Assembly (NCBI GenBank): GCA_947041945.1
Contig: CAMREV010000003.1
Span: 1-64,000 of the forward strand
Direction of reading: 5' to 3'
Length of the DNA: 64,000 nt
From: an uncultured Mycoplasmataceae bacterium
Lineage (GTDB): Bacteria > Bacillota_I > Bacilli_A > Mycoplasmatales > Mycoplasmoidaceae
Each line of letters begins with the position of its first letter. The first letter of the stretch is position 1. Shown here one piece after another: positions 22,352 to 33,898 of this stretch. Made by a program: the position numbers and the translations under genes. The notes below the pieces were generated by a model. It was given only the letters and a program-made list of their open reading frames with translations. It searched no databases and was not told where the DNA came from.

Positions 22352-22436
22352 GGGTAGTTAGCGAAGTGGCCAAACGCTGCTGACTGTAAATCAGCCCTCT
22401 CTGAGTTCGGCGGTTCGAATCCGTCACTACCCACCA
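22352..22436 (+). tRNA. tRNA-Tyr (GTA)
   Basis: Acceptor GGGTAGT pairs with ACTACCC, discriminator A, and CCA is encoded. The anticodon arm is CTGACTGTAAATCAG. A long variable arm is present, as in bacterial tRNA-Tyr. First of five tRNAs in one unit; TATAAT at 22312-22317 may be the promoter. Confidence 0.96.
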
Positions 22437-22441
22437 TATAT

Positions 22442-22516
22442 TGGGCTGTAGCCAAGCGGTAAGGCAATAGACTTTGACTCTATCATGCGATGGTTCGATT
22501 CCATCTAGCCCAGCCA
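22442..22516 (+). tRNA. tRNA-Gln (TTG)
   Basis: Acceptor TGGGCTG/TAGCCCA, anticodon TTG in ATAGACTTTGACTCTAT, T loop GGTTCGATTCC, CCA encoded. It starts 5 nt after tRNA-Tyr. Confidence 0.96.
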
Positions 22517-22525
22517 TTTATTTAT

Positions 22526-22600
22526 GTCCCACTAGCTCAGTGGTAGAGCATTTCACTTTTAATGAAGGGGTCGTAGGTTCGAGTCCTACGTGGGACACCA
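22526..22600 (+). tRNA. tRNA-Lys (TTT)
   Basis: Acceptor GTCCCAC/GTGGGAC, anticodon TTT between TTTCACT and AATGAAG, T loop GGTTCGAGTCC, CCA encoded. Confidence 0.96.
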
Positions 22601-22620
22601 TTTTAAAAAAAAACATGGCT

Positions 22621-22706
22621 GCTGGAGTGGCGGAATGGTAGACGCACAGGACTTAAAATCCTGAGTTAGCAATAACGTGAGGGTTCAAGTCCCTCTTCCA
22701 GCACCA
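22621..22706 (+). tRNA. tRNA-Leu (TAA)
   Basis: Acceptor GCTGGAG/TTCCAGC, anticodon TAA in CAGGACTTAAAATCCTG, class II variable arm (AGTTAGCAATAACGT), CCA encoded. Confidence 0.96.
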
Positions 22707-22715
22707 TTTATTAAT

Positions 22716-22789
22716 GCAGGTGTAGTTCAATGGTAGAACTATAGCCTTCCAAGCTATTAGCGTGGGTTCGATTCCCATCACCTGCTCCA
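22716..22789 (+). tRNA. tRNA-Gly (TCC)
   Basis: Acceptor GCAGGTG/CACCTGC, anticodon TCC in ATAGCCTTCCAAGCTAT, T loop GGTTCGATTCC, discriminator T, CCA encoded. Confidence 0.96.
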
Positions 22790-22804
22790 TAATAAAAAAT
22801 ACAT

Positions 22805-22841
22805 AATAATAATTAATTTAAAGTTAATTATTATTTTTTTA
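22805..22841 (+). terminator. Terminator after tRNA cluster
   Basis: A perfect 12-bp stem (22805-22816 with 22824-22835) with loop TTTAAAG is followed by a T-run. Confidence 0.88.
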
Positions 22842-22847
22842 TTTTCT

Positions 22848-22908
22848 TTTTACTTTTTATAAAAATATGTTATTATTTCTTTAGTGTATTTTTTTATATA
22901 CTATACAC
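22848..22908 (+). promoter_or_regulatory. Promoter and leader hairpin of the str operon
   Basis: TTTTAC (22848-22853) and TATTAT (22871-22876, preceded by TGT) are 17 bp apart. The predicted start near 22883 falls at a hairpin GTGTAT/ATACAC (22884-22889 with 22903-22908). A 5'-terminal hairpin could protect the mRNA or regulate it. The function is inference. Confidence 0.5.
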
Positions 22909-22933
22909 ACAGAATAGTTGTTAAGGGGAAATA

Positions 22934-23353
22934 ATGCCAACAATATCACAATTAATTAGAAGTGAAAGAAAAAAGAAAGTTAAAAAGACAAAGTCTCCGG
23001 CTTTGCTTTGAACTTATAATTCAATGTCAAAAGGAACTAACAATAATCCTGCTCCTTTTAAAAGAGGGGTTTGTACTAGAGTTGGTACAATGACACCAAG
23101 AAAACCTAACTCGGCCCTAAGAAAGTATGCAAAAGTAAGACTTACAAATAATTATGAAGTATTAGCATATATTCCAGGTGAAGGACATAACTTACAAGAA
23201 CATAGTGTTGTTCTTATAAGAGGTGGTAGAGTGAAAGACTTATCTGGGGTAAGATACCATATTGTAAGAGGAACACTTGATACAGTTGGTGTTGCCAATA
23301 GAAAACAAGAAAGATCAGCTTATGGTGCTAAGAAACCTAAAGCTGCTAGCTAA
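22934..23353 (+). CDS. rpsL: 30S ribosomal protein S12
   Basis: S12 sits at the decoding centre. The 139-residue protein begins [17 protein letters not shown] and has the conserved [17 protein letters not shown] and [19 protein letters not shown] blocks, the sites of streptomycin-resistance changes in other bacteria (Lys residues of TPRKPNS and the PGxGHN area, all wild type here). One Trp is TGA. AAGGGGAAATA precedes ATG 22934. First gene of rpsL-rpsG-fusA-tuf. Confidence 0.98.
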
Positions 23354-23364
23354 GGAGATTAACT

Positions 23365-23832
<468 letters not shown>

Positions 23833-23844
23833 TAAGGAAAGATC

Positions 23845-25920
23845 ATGGCAAGAAAATATCCATTAGAAAAATTTAGAAATTTTGGAATTATGGCTCATAT
23901 TGATGCAGGTAAAACTACTACATCTGAAAGAATCTTATTTCATGCAGGTAAAACTCATAAAATAGGAGAAGTTCATGATGGTGGAGCTACTATGGATTGA
24001 ATGGCTCAAGAAAAAGAACGTGGAATCACGATTACTTCTGCTGCTACTTTTGTAACATGAAAAGATCATCAATTAAATCTAATTGATACTCCAGGTCACG
24101 TTGACTTCACTGTTGAAGTTGAAAGATCACTAAGAGTATTAGATGGAGCGGTTGCTGTACTTGATGCGCAAAATGGTGTAGAACCTCAAACTGAAACAGT
24201 TTGAAGACAAGCAACAAGATATGATGTACCTAGAATTGTATTTGTTAATAAAATGGATAAAACTGGTGCTGATTTCGATATGTGTATTCATTCATTAAAA
24301 GACAGATTAGCAGCTAATGTTTCACCAATTCAATATCCTATAGGAGCAGAGTCTCATTTTAAAGGACTAATTGACATTGTTGAAATGAGAGCAATAATCT
24401 TTGATGGAAAATCAGATGAAAATTATGTTATTGAAGAAATTCCAAGTGATTTATTAGACAAAGTTAAAAAGTTAAGAGAAGAATTAATTGATAACTGTGT
24501 TGAATATGATGAAGCAACAATGGAAAAATATCTAGACGGTAAAGAACTATCAGTTGATGAAATTAAAAAATGTATTAGAAAAGGTGTAATTAGTTCAAAC
24601 TTCTATCCAGTTCTTTGTGGAACAGCTTTTAAAAATAAAGGTGTTAAAACATTACTTGATGCAATTGTAGATTATTTACCTTCACCAAATGATGTTCCTC
24701 CAATCAAGGCAACAAAATTAGATGGTAGTGAAACTCAAAGAACTAATAGTGATGATGAACCATTTGCTGCATTAGCTTTCAAAGTTGCAACAGATCCATT
24801 TGTTGGTAAACTAACTTTCATTAGAGTTTATTCAGGTGTGCTTCCAAAAGGATCATACGTAATGAATGCAACTAAGGATGAAAAAGAAAGAGTTTCAAGA
24901 TTAGTTAAAATGCACTCTAACAACAGAGATGAAATTGAAGAAGTAAGAGCTGGTGATATCTGTGCAGTAATTGGATTAAAAAATACAACTACTGGTGATA
25001 CTTTAACTAGTGAGAAAAATGAAATCATTTTAGAATCAATGACTTTTGCAGAACCAGTTATTTCATTAGCTGTTGAACCTAAGTCAAAAGGTGATCAAGA
25101 AAAAATGGGTGTAGCTTTATCAAAACTATCTGAAGAAGATCCAACATTTAGATCATTTACTGATGAAGAAACTGGTCAAGTAATTATTGCTGGTATGGGT
25201 GAACTTCACTTAGAAATTATTGTTGATAGAATGAAAAGAGAATTCAATGTTGAAACAAACGTTGGTGCTCCACAAGTTTCTTATAGAGAAACATTCTTAA
25301 AAAGCGGAGACAAAGTTGAAGCAAAATATATTAAACAATCAGGTGGTAAGGGACAATATGGTCACGTTGTGATTAACTTTGAACCAAACCCAGAAAAAGG
25401 TTTTGAATTTGTTGATAAAATAGTAGGTGGAAAAATTCCTAAGGAATATATTAAACCTGTTAAAAAAGGATTAGAAGATGCATTACATTCTGGTCCTTTA
25501 GCTGGATACCCAGTTATTGACATTAAAGCAACTTTAGTAGATGGTTCATACCATGATGTCGATTCATCTGAGATGGCATACCAAATTGCTGCATCAATGT
25601 CTCTAAAAGAAGCTGCAAAAATTTGTCACCCTGTTCTACTTGAACCAATCATGTCAGTAGAGATTACTGTTCCTGATGAATACTTTGGAACAGTAATGGG
25701 AGATATTTCTTCTAGAAGAGGAAGTATCGAAGGAAATGAGCAAAGAGGGAACGCTCAGGTTATTAAATCAAAAGTTCCTTTAAAAGAAATGTTTGGGTAT
25801 GCGACTGATTTAAGATCAAATACTCAAGGGAGAGCAACATATATAATGCAGTTTAGTAATTATGCACAAGCTCCAAAATCAATTACTGAAGAAGTTATTT
25901 CTTCTAAAACAAAAAAATAA
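23845..25920 (+). CDS. fusA: Elongation factor G
   Basis: EF-G drives translocation and, with RRF, ribosome recycling. The 691-residue GTPase has [16 protein letters not shown] (G1), [11 protein letters not shown] (switch), [15 protein letters not shown] (G3) and [13 protein letters not shown] (G4). The C-terminal domains IV-V ([18 protein letters not shown]-like [18 protein letters not shown]) are complete. Four TGA Trp codons are near the N-terminus. The start is ATG 23845 after AAGGAAAGATC. Conserved str-operon position. Confidence 0.98.
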
Positions 25921-25959
25921 TATATAATTTAAAAAGCAAAAAATAAGGAGAAATTATTT

Positions 25960-27144
25960 ATGGCAAAAGCAAAATTTGATAGATCAAAAGATCACGTTAA
26001 TATAGGTACAATAGGACATATAGACCATGGTAAAACCACTCTAACTGCTGCTATTTGTACTTTCCTTTCAAAACAAGGTAAAGCTGAAAAGAAAGATTAC
26101 GCATCAATTGATAGTGCACCAGAAGAAAAAGCAAGAGGTATTACAATTAATACAGCTCATGTGGAATATGAAACAGATAAAAGACATTACGCTCACGTAG
26201 ATTGTCCAGGACATGCTGATTATGTTAAAAACATGATTACAGGTGCTGCACAAATGGATGGTGGTATCTTAGTTGTTGCGGCAACTGATGGACCAATGCC
26301 TCAAACTAGAGAACATATCTTACTTGCAAGACAAGTAGGGGTTCCTAAGTTAGTAGTATTCCTAAACAAATGTGATATGATGGCTGATACTGAAATGCAA
26401 GACTTAGTTGAAATGGAAGTTAGAGAATTACTAACTTCATATGGATTCGATGGTGATAACACTCCAGTAATTAGAGGTTCAGCATTAAAAGGATTAGAAG
26501 GAGATGCAACTTGAGAAGCAAGACTTCAAGATTTAATGGATGCAGTTGATAGCTATATTCCAACTCCTCCAAGAGAAAATGACAAACCTTTCTTATTAGC
26601 TGTTGAAGACTCAATGACTATCTCTGGTAGAGGTACTGTTGTAACTGGTAGAGTTGAAAGAGGAACTTTAAAACTTAATGATGAAGTTGAAGTTATCGGA
26701 ATTAAACCTACTAAAAAATGTGTTGTAACAGGTATGGAAATGTTTAAGAAAACTCTTGATGAAGTAAGAGCTGGTGATAATGCTGGTATCTTATTAAGAG
26801 GTGTTAACAGAGAAGATATTATTAGAGGACAAGTATTAGCTAAACCAGGTTCAATTACTCCTCATATTAAATTCTCAGCTCAAATCTACTGTCTTAAAAA
26901 AGAAGAAGGTGGAAGACATACTCCATTCTTTAAAGGATACAGACCTCAATTTTACTTCAGAACAACTGACGTAACAGGTTCTATTGAATTAAAAGAAGGT
27001 GTTGAAATGATCACTCCTGGTGATAACACTGAAATCGTTGTTGAACTAATTTACCCAATCGCTGTTGAAGAAGGTTCTAAATTCTCTATTAGAGAAGGTG
27101 GAAGAACAGTTGGTGCTGGTACAGTTACTAAAATAATCAAATAG
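25960..27144 (+). CDS. tuf: Elongation factor Tu
   Basis: EF-Tu brings aminoacyl-tRNA to the ribosome. The 394-residue protein has [15 protein letters not shown] (G1), [16 protein letters not shown] (switch), [15 protein letters not shown] (G3), FLNKCDM (G4) and GSALKGLEG (G5), followed by domains II and III ending TKIIK. One TGA Trp lies at 26512. TAAGGAGAAATT precedes ATG. It follows fusA by 39 nt and ends the operon. TATAAT at 25923-25928 might give extra tuf transcription. Confidence 0.98.
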
Positions 27145-27146
27145 TA

Positions 27147-27180
27147 AAAAATAAAATTTTAATAAATTTTATTTTTTTTT
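27147..27180 (+). terminator. Terminator after tuf
   Basis: The stem AAAAATAAAATTT/AAATTTTATTTTT (27147-27159 with 27164-27176), loop TAAT, is followed by T to 27180. Confidence 0.85.
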
Positions 27181-27207
27181 GCTTATACTTAAAAAGTTAG
27201 GAATTTT

Positions 27208-28152
27208 ATGGAAAATTTATACATACACAATAAAATAAAAAATTTAAAGTTAAAATTAAGATTTAGTAAATCAGTTTTTAGATTAGTAAATATTCAATTT
27301 TTTCAATCAAAATTTAGTTTCATATTCTCATTTATTTTTTCTCTTGTATTAATCCTTGGTCTTGGTTTTATGAACATCTATGGATTTGGATTAATTGATA
27401 CAGGTTTAGGTTTTATGAATGTAATTGTTGGTATTATGACTTTCCAAATATTACAAACAGGAATTCAGATTTTGCCAGAAGCTATAATTGAGTTTAAACA
27501 ATCTGTTATTTTAAAAAGAATTGGTGCAACACCAATTAGATCTATTGATTTTATTTTAATTATGATTTCATATTATTTTAGTGTTATCTTTGTACAATTT
27601 TGATGAATTGTTTTATGAACAACTCTTGCATTTGGATTCTTAAATTTTGGTAATCCAACAGGTGGAACAAATACTGGGATTGAACTTTTATTTAATGGCA
27701 ATGTTGATTGATTTAGTTTTTTTATTGCTTCAATGTATACTTCTGTTTTAGCAATAGTTGTTGGATTATTTATTGCTTCAATTTCAAAAAGTTCAATTCA
27801 TTCACAAGTAATTGGAGGAATCATTTTCTTTGTTTCAATGTTCTTATCTGGAAACTTTATTTCAATACAAACAATTGATTCAATGGAAGGTATGAGATAT
27901 GTTTCAATGATTACTCCTTTTAGATCTGTTAATAATCTAACTTATATTGCTTGAAACTCTACAAATCCATATGCAATATTCCAACCATGAAATAATGCTG
28001 TGTTTCCGTTTTTCTCTGCTAATCCTTTAGAACAGGACAAGACATATACTATTGAATCATGATTCATATGATTCTCATGAATAATGCCTTTTGTTATAAT
28101 AGTAACTTTAGTTGCTTTATCTGCAAAATTCTTTAAATGAAGTAAGAGGTAA
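27208..28152 (+). CDS. ABC-2 type transporter permease
   Basis: The 314-residue protein has six or so hydrophobic segments: FSFIFSFIFSLVLILGLGF, VIVGIMTFQILQTGIQI, IDFILIMISYYFSVIFVQF, MYTSVLAIVVGLFIASIS, VIGGIIFFVSMFLSGNF and a last segment near the C-terminus. The cytoplasmic element EFKQSVILKRIGATPI is typical of ABC-2 exporters. It is rich in TGA-encoded Trp. The gene lies 2 nt before an ATPase gene, so the two probably form one exporter. The substrate is unknown. The opposite-strand giant lipoprotein gene ends just beyond. Confidence 0.88.
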
Positions 28153-28154
28153 TT

Positions 28155-28967
28155 ATGTCAAAAGTAAGAGACGAATATAAATTTGATATGTTCTTAGGAA
28201 TGTCTAAAGATAAAAAAGATGCTCCTTTTATAATTGACTACGAACCCCCAAAGGGAGAAGGTAAATTAATTGAATTTAAAAATGTTAAAAAAGTATTTAA
28301 TAGTAATAAAAATAAATTTGTAGCTTTGGATGATTTATCATTCACATTATATAATAATGAAAATGTTGCTTTATTAGGTGCTAATGGCGCTGGTAAGACA
28401 ACAACAGTTGAAATGATTATTGGTTTGAATACACCTACAGATGGTGAAATATTATATCTATATGATTACGATTTTAATTTCCAAGAAGAAATTGGAATTC
28501 AATTTCAAGACTCATCATACCCAATTGGTTTAAATGTATGCAATATAATTGATTTCATGATTGATGTTTATAATATTGATATTACAAAAGATGAAATTAT
28601 TTCAGTTGTTACAGCATTTGGTTTACATGAGTATTTAAAAAAACCTGCAAAATCTCTTTCAGGCGGACAACAACAAAGATTTAATATCTTGCTTGCTTTA
28701 TTACATAAACCAAAGATTGTTTTCCTTGATGAGTTATCAACAGGTCTTGATATTCATATCAAAAATGAAATTAGAGTATTTGTTAAAAATTATTGTGAAA
28801 AGTTTAAGATAAACATAATTCTTGTTTCTCATGATATTGAAGAAATAGAGAACATTACAGATAGAATAATGATTCTTCAAAATGGTAAGCTTAAAGTAGA
28901 TATCAATAAAAGCAAAGTTAAAAAATATGCCAAGTCTTTAAATGACTTGTTTAATAAATATATATAG
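28155..28967 (+). CDS. ABC transporter ATP-binding protein
   Basis: The 270-residue ATPase has Walker A LLGANGAGKTTTVEM, Q-loop IGIQFQDSS, signature KSLSGGQQQRF, Walker B IVFLDELSTGLD and switch His VSHDIEE. The ELSTG motif and the single domain fit ABC-2 exporters. It carries about 40 extra N-terminal residues before the domain (MSKVRDEYKFDMFLGMSK). It is coupled to the permease upstream (ATG 2 nt after its stop, AAGAGG site). Confidence 0.94.
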   Translation: MSKVRDEYKFDMFLGMSKDKKDAPFIIDYEPPKGEGKLIEFKNVKKVFNSNKNKFVALDDLSFTLYNNENVALLGANGAGKTTTVEMIIGLNTPTDGEILYLYDYDFNFQEEIGIQFQDSSYPIGLNVCNIIDFMIDVYNIDITKDEIISVVTAFGLHEYLKKPAKSLSGGQQQRFNILLALLHKPKIVFLDELSTGLDIHIKNEIRVFVKNYCEKFKINIILVSHDIEEIENITDRIMILQNGKLKVDINKSKVKKYAKSLNDLFNKYI

Positions 28968-28979
28968 AAACTATAAAAA

Positions 28980-29010
28980 AAATAAGAATCAAATCTTATT
29001 TATTTTTTTT
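28980..29010. terminator. Shared terminator of ABC operon and giant lipoprotein
   Basis: The stem AAATAAGA/TCTTATTT (28980-28987 with 28994-29001) is followed by T on the plus strand. The minus-strand gene stop (28996-28998) lies inside the right arm, so this works best for the plus-strand transcript. Confidence 0.65.
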
Positions 29011-32000
29011 GTCTTTTTCAACAATTCAATTTGGAGATAAAGCTGTCTCTGCATTTAAATCAAATACATTAAATTTATTGTTTGCTGTAATTTCATTTAA
29101 AACAACATTTTTATATTTTTCATTCATTGCAGTTTTGATTAATAAGTTAAATACAATATCTGCACCTTGTTGAGTTAAGAATGTAGTAAAGTCTTTTGAA
29201 ACATCACTATAGTTAATTTGTTTAGCATAAGCTCCATAGAAATTAACAGTATTTGAATCTGGTAATATTTGATTAGAAACAACACCTTCAAAATTTTGGA
29301 ATGCTTCATTAGGAACAACTGGACTTCCAGTAGTTGGCATTTCTAATTGTTTAATGAAAGCTTCTTTCTTTAAAGCAATTGTTGTTGCTTCATTAATTGA
29401 GTCTATATCAAAACTTCCACCTAATTCTTTACTAACATTATTTGCTAATGTTTCAATATCACTAATAAATTTAATTTCATTAATATGACCTGTTAATGCT
29501 TCTCTTGAACCATATTGGTATAAAACACCTTTTGCAGTTGTAGCAATATCAGCACCTTCTCTTTGACTATTAAATAATTTTTCAACAACTATTGAAGGTA
29601 ATGAATTTTTATCAGATGATTGTAAACCGGCATAACCCAACATATTTTTATTTGTTGTTCCACCACTATTCATTACATTATAATGATTATCTTGTGTACC
29701 ATATGTAGAAGTAGTGTATAAGTTATCTCCATTTGGATTTGCTGACAATAATGTACCAGAGTTTGAGAAATATTTAGATGCATAATTATTATTATTATTT
29801 ACTTTCATTCTATTTACATTTAATAAAGCATCTGAAGTGATTGTTCTGTTACCATCTTCAAGTTTACCATTTAAACCATCTGCTCAAACAAAGTAAAAGT
29901 CTTTTCCATATATTACTTCATCTTGTAGAGATTCCATGAATCTATTGATACCATCTCCATCATCATCTTGTAATAAATAGTTAACTGTTGAAGATAACAA
30001 GTAAGTTTCAAATCTTTTTTTGAATATATCACTTTTATTAATAGTAAATGAATTTAAAAATATTTGTTTTTTGTAATTAATTAATTGAACAGGATCTATT
30101 ACTGCATTGTCAGCTAAGGCATTTGGATTATATCTAGTTCAATCAATAAATTTATTTCCAGCCATATTATTAAAATCTTGACCATAGTATAAATTTACTA
30201 ATTGATTGTTTAATGCATTAATATTTGTTGATGTAACACCATCACCAATTGTGTCTTTAAAATTTAAATTAACATCAAAGTATGGATCTACAATTTTTCC
30301 TAATACTTCTGCTCTTATTCTATCTCCAAATATAGTTCCATTACTTTTCATATAATCATAAATAGATAAATTTAAGTAAAAATCATTAGCATAAATAATT
30401 TGACTAAATTTGAATGTATCATCAGTTGAAGCTAATGGAGTTATTGCTAAAGATTCAAGATAAGGAGTAATTGTAGCTAAATATTTTTCTCTATATGAAT
30501 CAGTCGTTCCATAAACAGGTAATGCTGCATTATATAAATTTGTTATATTGAATAAACCAGTTGATGTATTTTGACTATATATTCAAGGTGAAGCTAATCC
30601 ATTATTTTCTGCATTTGAAGAAAAGTTATTAGAATATACTTCTTTAGTACTTCTAAATTTATTTTGAACAATTCTGTTTTTATCATAATTTTTTATATTA
30701 AATAAATAATCAGACATGGCACTATAGAATTTTTCAGAAGGAGTAGCATTTTTACCAATGTAGTTATCACCAAAGAATTTTGAAACTAATGTTTGATTAC
30801 TAGCATCTAAAAATAATTCTTTTAAAACAAACTCTTTATTATCTGTGAAATATGTTTTAAGTTCATTTTGTAAACCGATAGATATATTACTATTACCTGC
30901 AAGATTAGTTAAATTTCTTTCACTTAGAAGATGTCTATAAATAATTACATCACCATATTTTTTATTTGCTTCTGTAGCAGTTGCACTTGCCTCAATATGT
31001 TTATAACCATCAATTGCAATTGCATGAACACCAGCTTCATTTCTTAACATCATAAAGTTTGATAAGAATAAATCAGCAATTGCAAAAGCATCAGAAGAAA
31101 ATAAATCAGCTCCTCTTAAACTTGTAAGATCACCGAATTGATTGATAATTTTATTTACCATTGCACTTGGAATTTTAGCAGAGTTTACATTTGCAAAAGC
31201 AGAAGTAGAAACAAACTGTTTAGTAATATTGTCTAGTACACTTGTAGTACTATTTAAATTTCTTGTATTTGCAGCAGTTAAAAGTTCACCACCAGATGCT
31301 TGAAATTTATTGTAATAAAGTGATAATGCTGCCATTGCAAATTCTGGATAAAGAGATTCATATATGCTTGAAGCTTTTGCTAATATATATGTAGAACTAT
31401 CTTCTGTATGATTTTGTGGAATATCAATAAGACCAGCACTGTTAGTAACACCACCTATTGTTGGAAGAATATAATTATTTGTAGTTCTTGCATCTTGAAT
31501 GAAGTTATTAAATTTTTCAATACTTGAGAATGTTTCGTTGTCAGAACTTTCTGAAAAGTATGGGAAAGAGTAGTTACCTGCTAGTTCAGTATTTCTATTT
31601 GAAAAAGCACTGCCACTTTCTGGAGGTGGAGGTGGAGTAATATTTGAATTATAAATACTATTGATACCACCCTTTGGAGAACCGTATTTTCATAATGACA
31701 TATTAACAATCATTGGTTTTTCAAATTCTAATCATTTATTGAAAACAAACTCTTGTATAGGAGCATAAAGTTCTTTTTCTAATGCATTTGAACCACTTCA
31801 AGCAAATGATAAACCTGCAGTTTTGTTAAGTGCATTCATTAAATCTGAAAGTTGTGGTGTTTTGATTGTTCCATTCGGTCCATTCACTACAACAAGTGAT
31901 TTTTCAAATATTTTATCAGTCAAATATGTAATTGCTCATGTATTTCTTTTAATAGCAATATAAGATTGTTCGGTACCACCATTTGGGTCTAAATGTGAAT

Positions 32001-32424
32001 CTTGTAATTCTTCTTTTCATTTTGAAGGACTACTTCTTTGAAGTTGTTCTTTAGTTTGTTTTAAATTTTCATCAATATCTTTATTTTGATTTTTTAAATC
32101 TCTAGCAAATGTAGCGTTTTCTTTTGCAATTATTTCAATTGCTTTATAAAAACTATCTCCAATTTTTCCTTCAATATTTTTTTTCATTGAAGATTCATCA
32201 AATAATGAGTCTGCAGCTACTTCTTCAAGTGAAACTAAAATTTCATCAGTACCTGTCTTGCCATTGTTAGCAAAAACATTTCCATCTTTCTTATCTATTC
32301 TAGTTTTATCATCTGTTTGAGTAGCACTACATGAAGCTAAAAGTAAGGCAGATGAAGAAACCATTGATATTAAACCTAAAGAAACAGTTGTTAAAAAAAC
32401 AGCTTTTGATCTTGTTCTTTTCAT
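28996..32424 (-). CDS. Giant lipoprotein of unknown function, 1142 residues
   Basis: The minus-strand frame runs from ATG 32424 to TAA 28996 with no TAA or TAG; TGA Trp codons split it under the standard code. The N-terminus is a lipoprotein signal: KRTR, a hydrophobic stretch and the lipobox LLLASC with Cys32. A charged linker with QLQRSS follows. Residues near 265 hold PPPPPESG, then come long Ser/Asn/Thr-rich segments with regular amphipathic helices. AGGAGAAAAT precedes the ATG. The protein should be anchored on the outer face of the membrane. I recognise no domain. A role as adhesin or nutrient-acquisition surface protein is only a guess. Confidence 0.9.
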
Positions 32425-32537
32425 ATATATTTTCTCCTAAAAATTACATAATATTATTATAATATTTTATTTCAAAAAACACATAAAAAAAGATACAAAT
32501 AAATAAAAATAAGAAATATATTTTTTTTTATTTAAAA

Positions 32538-32543
32538 TATAAT
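32538..32543 (+). promoter_or_regulatory. Putative -10 box of suf operon
   Basis: TATAAT lies 40 nt before the sufC ATG in the divergent spacer with the lipoprotein gene. The -35 region is T-rich only. Confidence 0.4.
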
Positions 32544-32582
32544 AAATCTAGTGTAGAAATACCAAAAATTGAAAGAGAAAAA

Positions 32583-33305
32583 ATGCCGAAAATTCAAATA
32601 AATAATTTATCAATTTCTATAAATGAAAAAAAAATTTTAAACAACATTAATTTAGAAATAAACAAGGGAGATGTAATTGCCATAGTAGGCCCTAATGGTA
32701 ATGGAAAATCAACGCTTTTAAAAAGCATTATGAATCATTATAGTGTTGAAAAAGAAGGCGGAGATATCTTAATTGATGGTGTAAGTACAAACGAAATGGA
32801 ACCAAATGAAATAATGAAAAATGGAATCTTTTTTGCCCCACAAAATTCAGAAGAAATTCCAGGTGTACTAATGATTGATTTTTTAAAAGCAATTGTAAAT
32901 GCAAATAGAGACACACCTATAAAAATGGCTGAATTATTTAAAAATATAGAAGCAATTTTAAAAGATTTAAATTTAGATAGATCTATTTTAAAAAGATTTG
33001 TAAATCATGGTTTTTCTGGTGGTGAAAAAAAGAAATCAGAAATACTACAAATGAAATTATTAAATCCTGAATGTATTTTATTGGATGAAATTGACTCTGG
33101 ATTAGATGTTGATTCTATTAAGCTTGTAATAAATGAATTGAAAAAAATAGTTGATGGTGAAAAATCATTAATTATAGTTAGTCACCAACAAAAAATATTT
33201 GATGTTATTAAACCAAATAAAGTAATTGTAATTATGGGTGGAAAAATAATAAAAGAAGGAGATTATTCTCTTTTGGAAAAAATTAATAATGAAGGTTATG
33301 AATGA
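32583..33305 (+). CDS. sufC: Fe-S cluster assembly ATPase SufC
   Basis: SufC is the ABC-type ATPase of the SufBCD scaffold. The 240-residue protein has Walker A IVGPNGNGKSTLLKS, Q-loop FFAPQNSEEIPG (SufC-type, with EIPGV), signature HGFSGGEKKKSEI, Walker B ECILLDEIDSGLD and switch His VSHQQK. The GGEKKR-like signature and the DEIDSGLD Walker B are characteristic of SufC over other ABC proteins. It overlaps sufD by 4 nt (ATGA). First gene of sufCDSUB. Confidence 0.97.
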   Translation: MPKIQINNLSISINEKKILNNINLEINKGDVIAIVGPNGNGKSTLLKSIMNHYSVEKEGGDILIDGVSTNEMEPNEIMKNGIFFAPQNSEEIPGVLMIDFLKAIVNANRDTPIKMAELFKNIEAILKDLNLDRSILKRFVNHGFSGGEKKKSEILQMKLLNPECILLDEIDSGLDVDSIKLVINELKKIVDGEKSLIIVSHQQKIFDVIKPNKVIVIMGGKIIKEGDYSLLEKINNEGYE

Positions 33306-33898
33306 CTAAATTTTTAATTGAAAATAATAAAATTTCAAGAACTATTGATATTTCTTCAAACACAAAAGAAAGAATATCAATAGTTGATATAAATGATAGT
33401 AACATTACAATGGATATAGTTATAAATGTCTTTGAAAATTCAAGTGTAGTATTGAATTTAGCATCTTTCTCTGAAACTACAAAGAAGAATTATAATATTA
33501 CTGTTAATCATTTTTCTAGCAACAGTTATAGTGAATGTAATGTTTTTGGAGTTTCTAAGAATAACTCTCATATAAAATTTGATCTGACAGCAAAAATTGA
33601 TGACCTATCTTTATCAAATAAATGTAAACAATCAATTAGTGGAATATTATTATCGAATGATTCTTCAATTGTTGGAGCTCCAAACCTAATCATAAATACA
33701 AATAGTATTAAAGCAGAACATTCTCTTTCAATAGGTAAAATTAACCAAAATAAATTATTTTATTTAATCTCAAAAGGATTGAGCAAAAAAGATGCACTAT
33801 ATCTTTTAGTGATGGGTTACTTTAACAATTGTTTAAAAAATTTAAAAAATGAATATCTAAAAGAAAAAGTAGAGAATAAAATAAAGGACAAATTATAA
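33302..33898 (+). CDS. sufD: SufD-like scaffold protein, short form
   Basis: SufD pairs with SufB and SufC to form the cluster scaffold. The product has only 198 residues; SufD is normally about 400 or more. The recognisable part is the C-terminal core: SSIVGAPNLIINTNSIKAEHSLSIGKINQNKLFYLISKGLSKKDA, compared with the H/GxxIG and FYLxSRGL patterns of SufB/D. The N-terminal domain seems lost. Position between sufC and sufS (overlapping both by 1-4 nt) supports the call. It is intact in frame and not decayed, so it is a minimised SufD, not a pseudogene. Confidence 0.85.
   Translation: MTKFLIENNKISRTIDISSNTKERISIVDINDSNITMDIVINVFENSSVVLNLASFSETTKKNYNITVNHFSSNSYSECNVFGVSKNNSHIKFDLTAKIDDLSLSNKCKQSISGILLSNDSSIVGAPNLIINTNSIKAEHSLSIGKINQNKLFYLISKGLSKKDALYLLVMGYFNNCLKNLKNEYLKEKVENKIKDKL

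Noticed and set aside
33302-33898. sufD as a pseudogene because it is half length
   Set aside because: The frame is intact, overlaps both neighbours tightly and retains the C-terminal core. It looks like a shortened but working gene.
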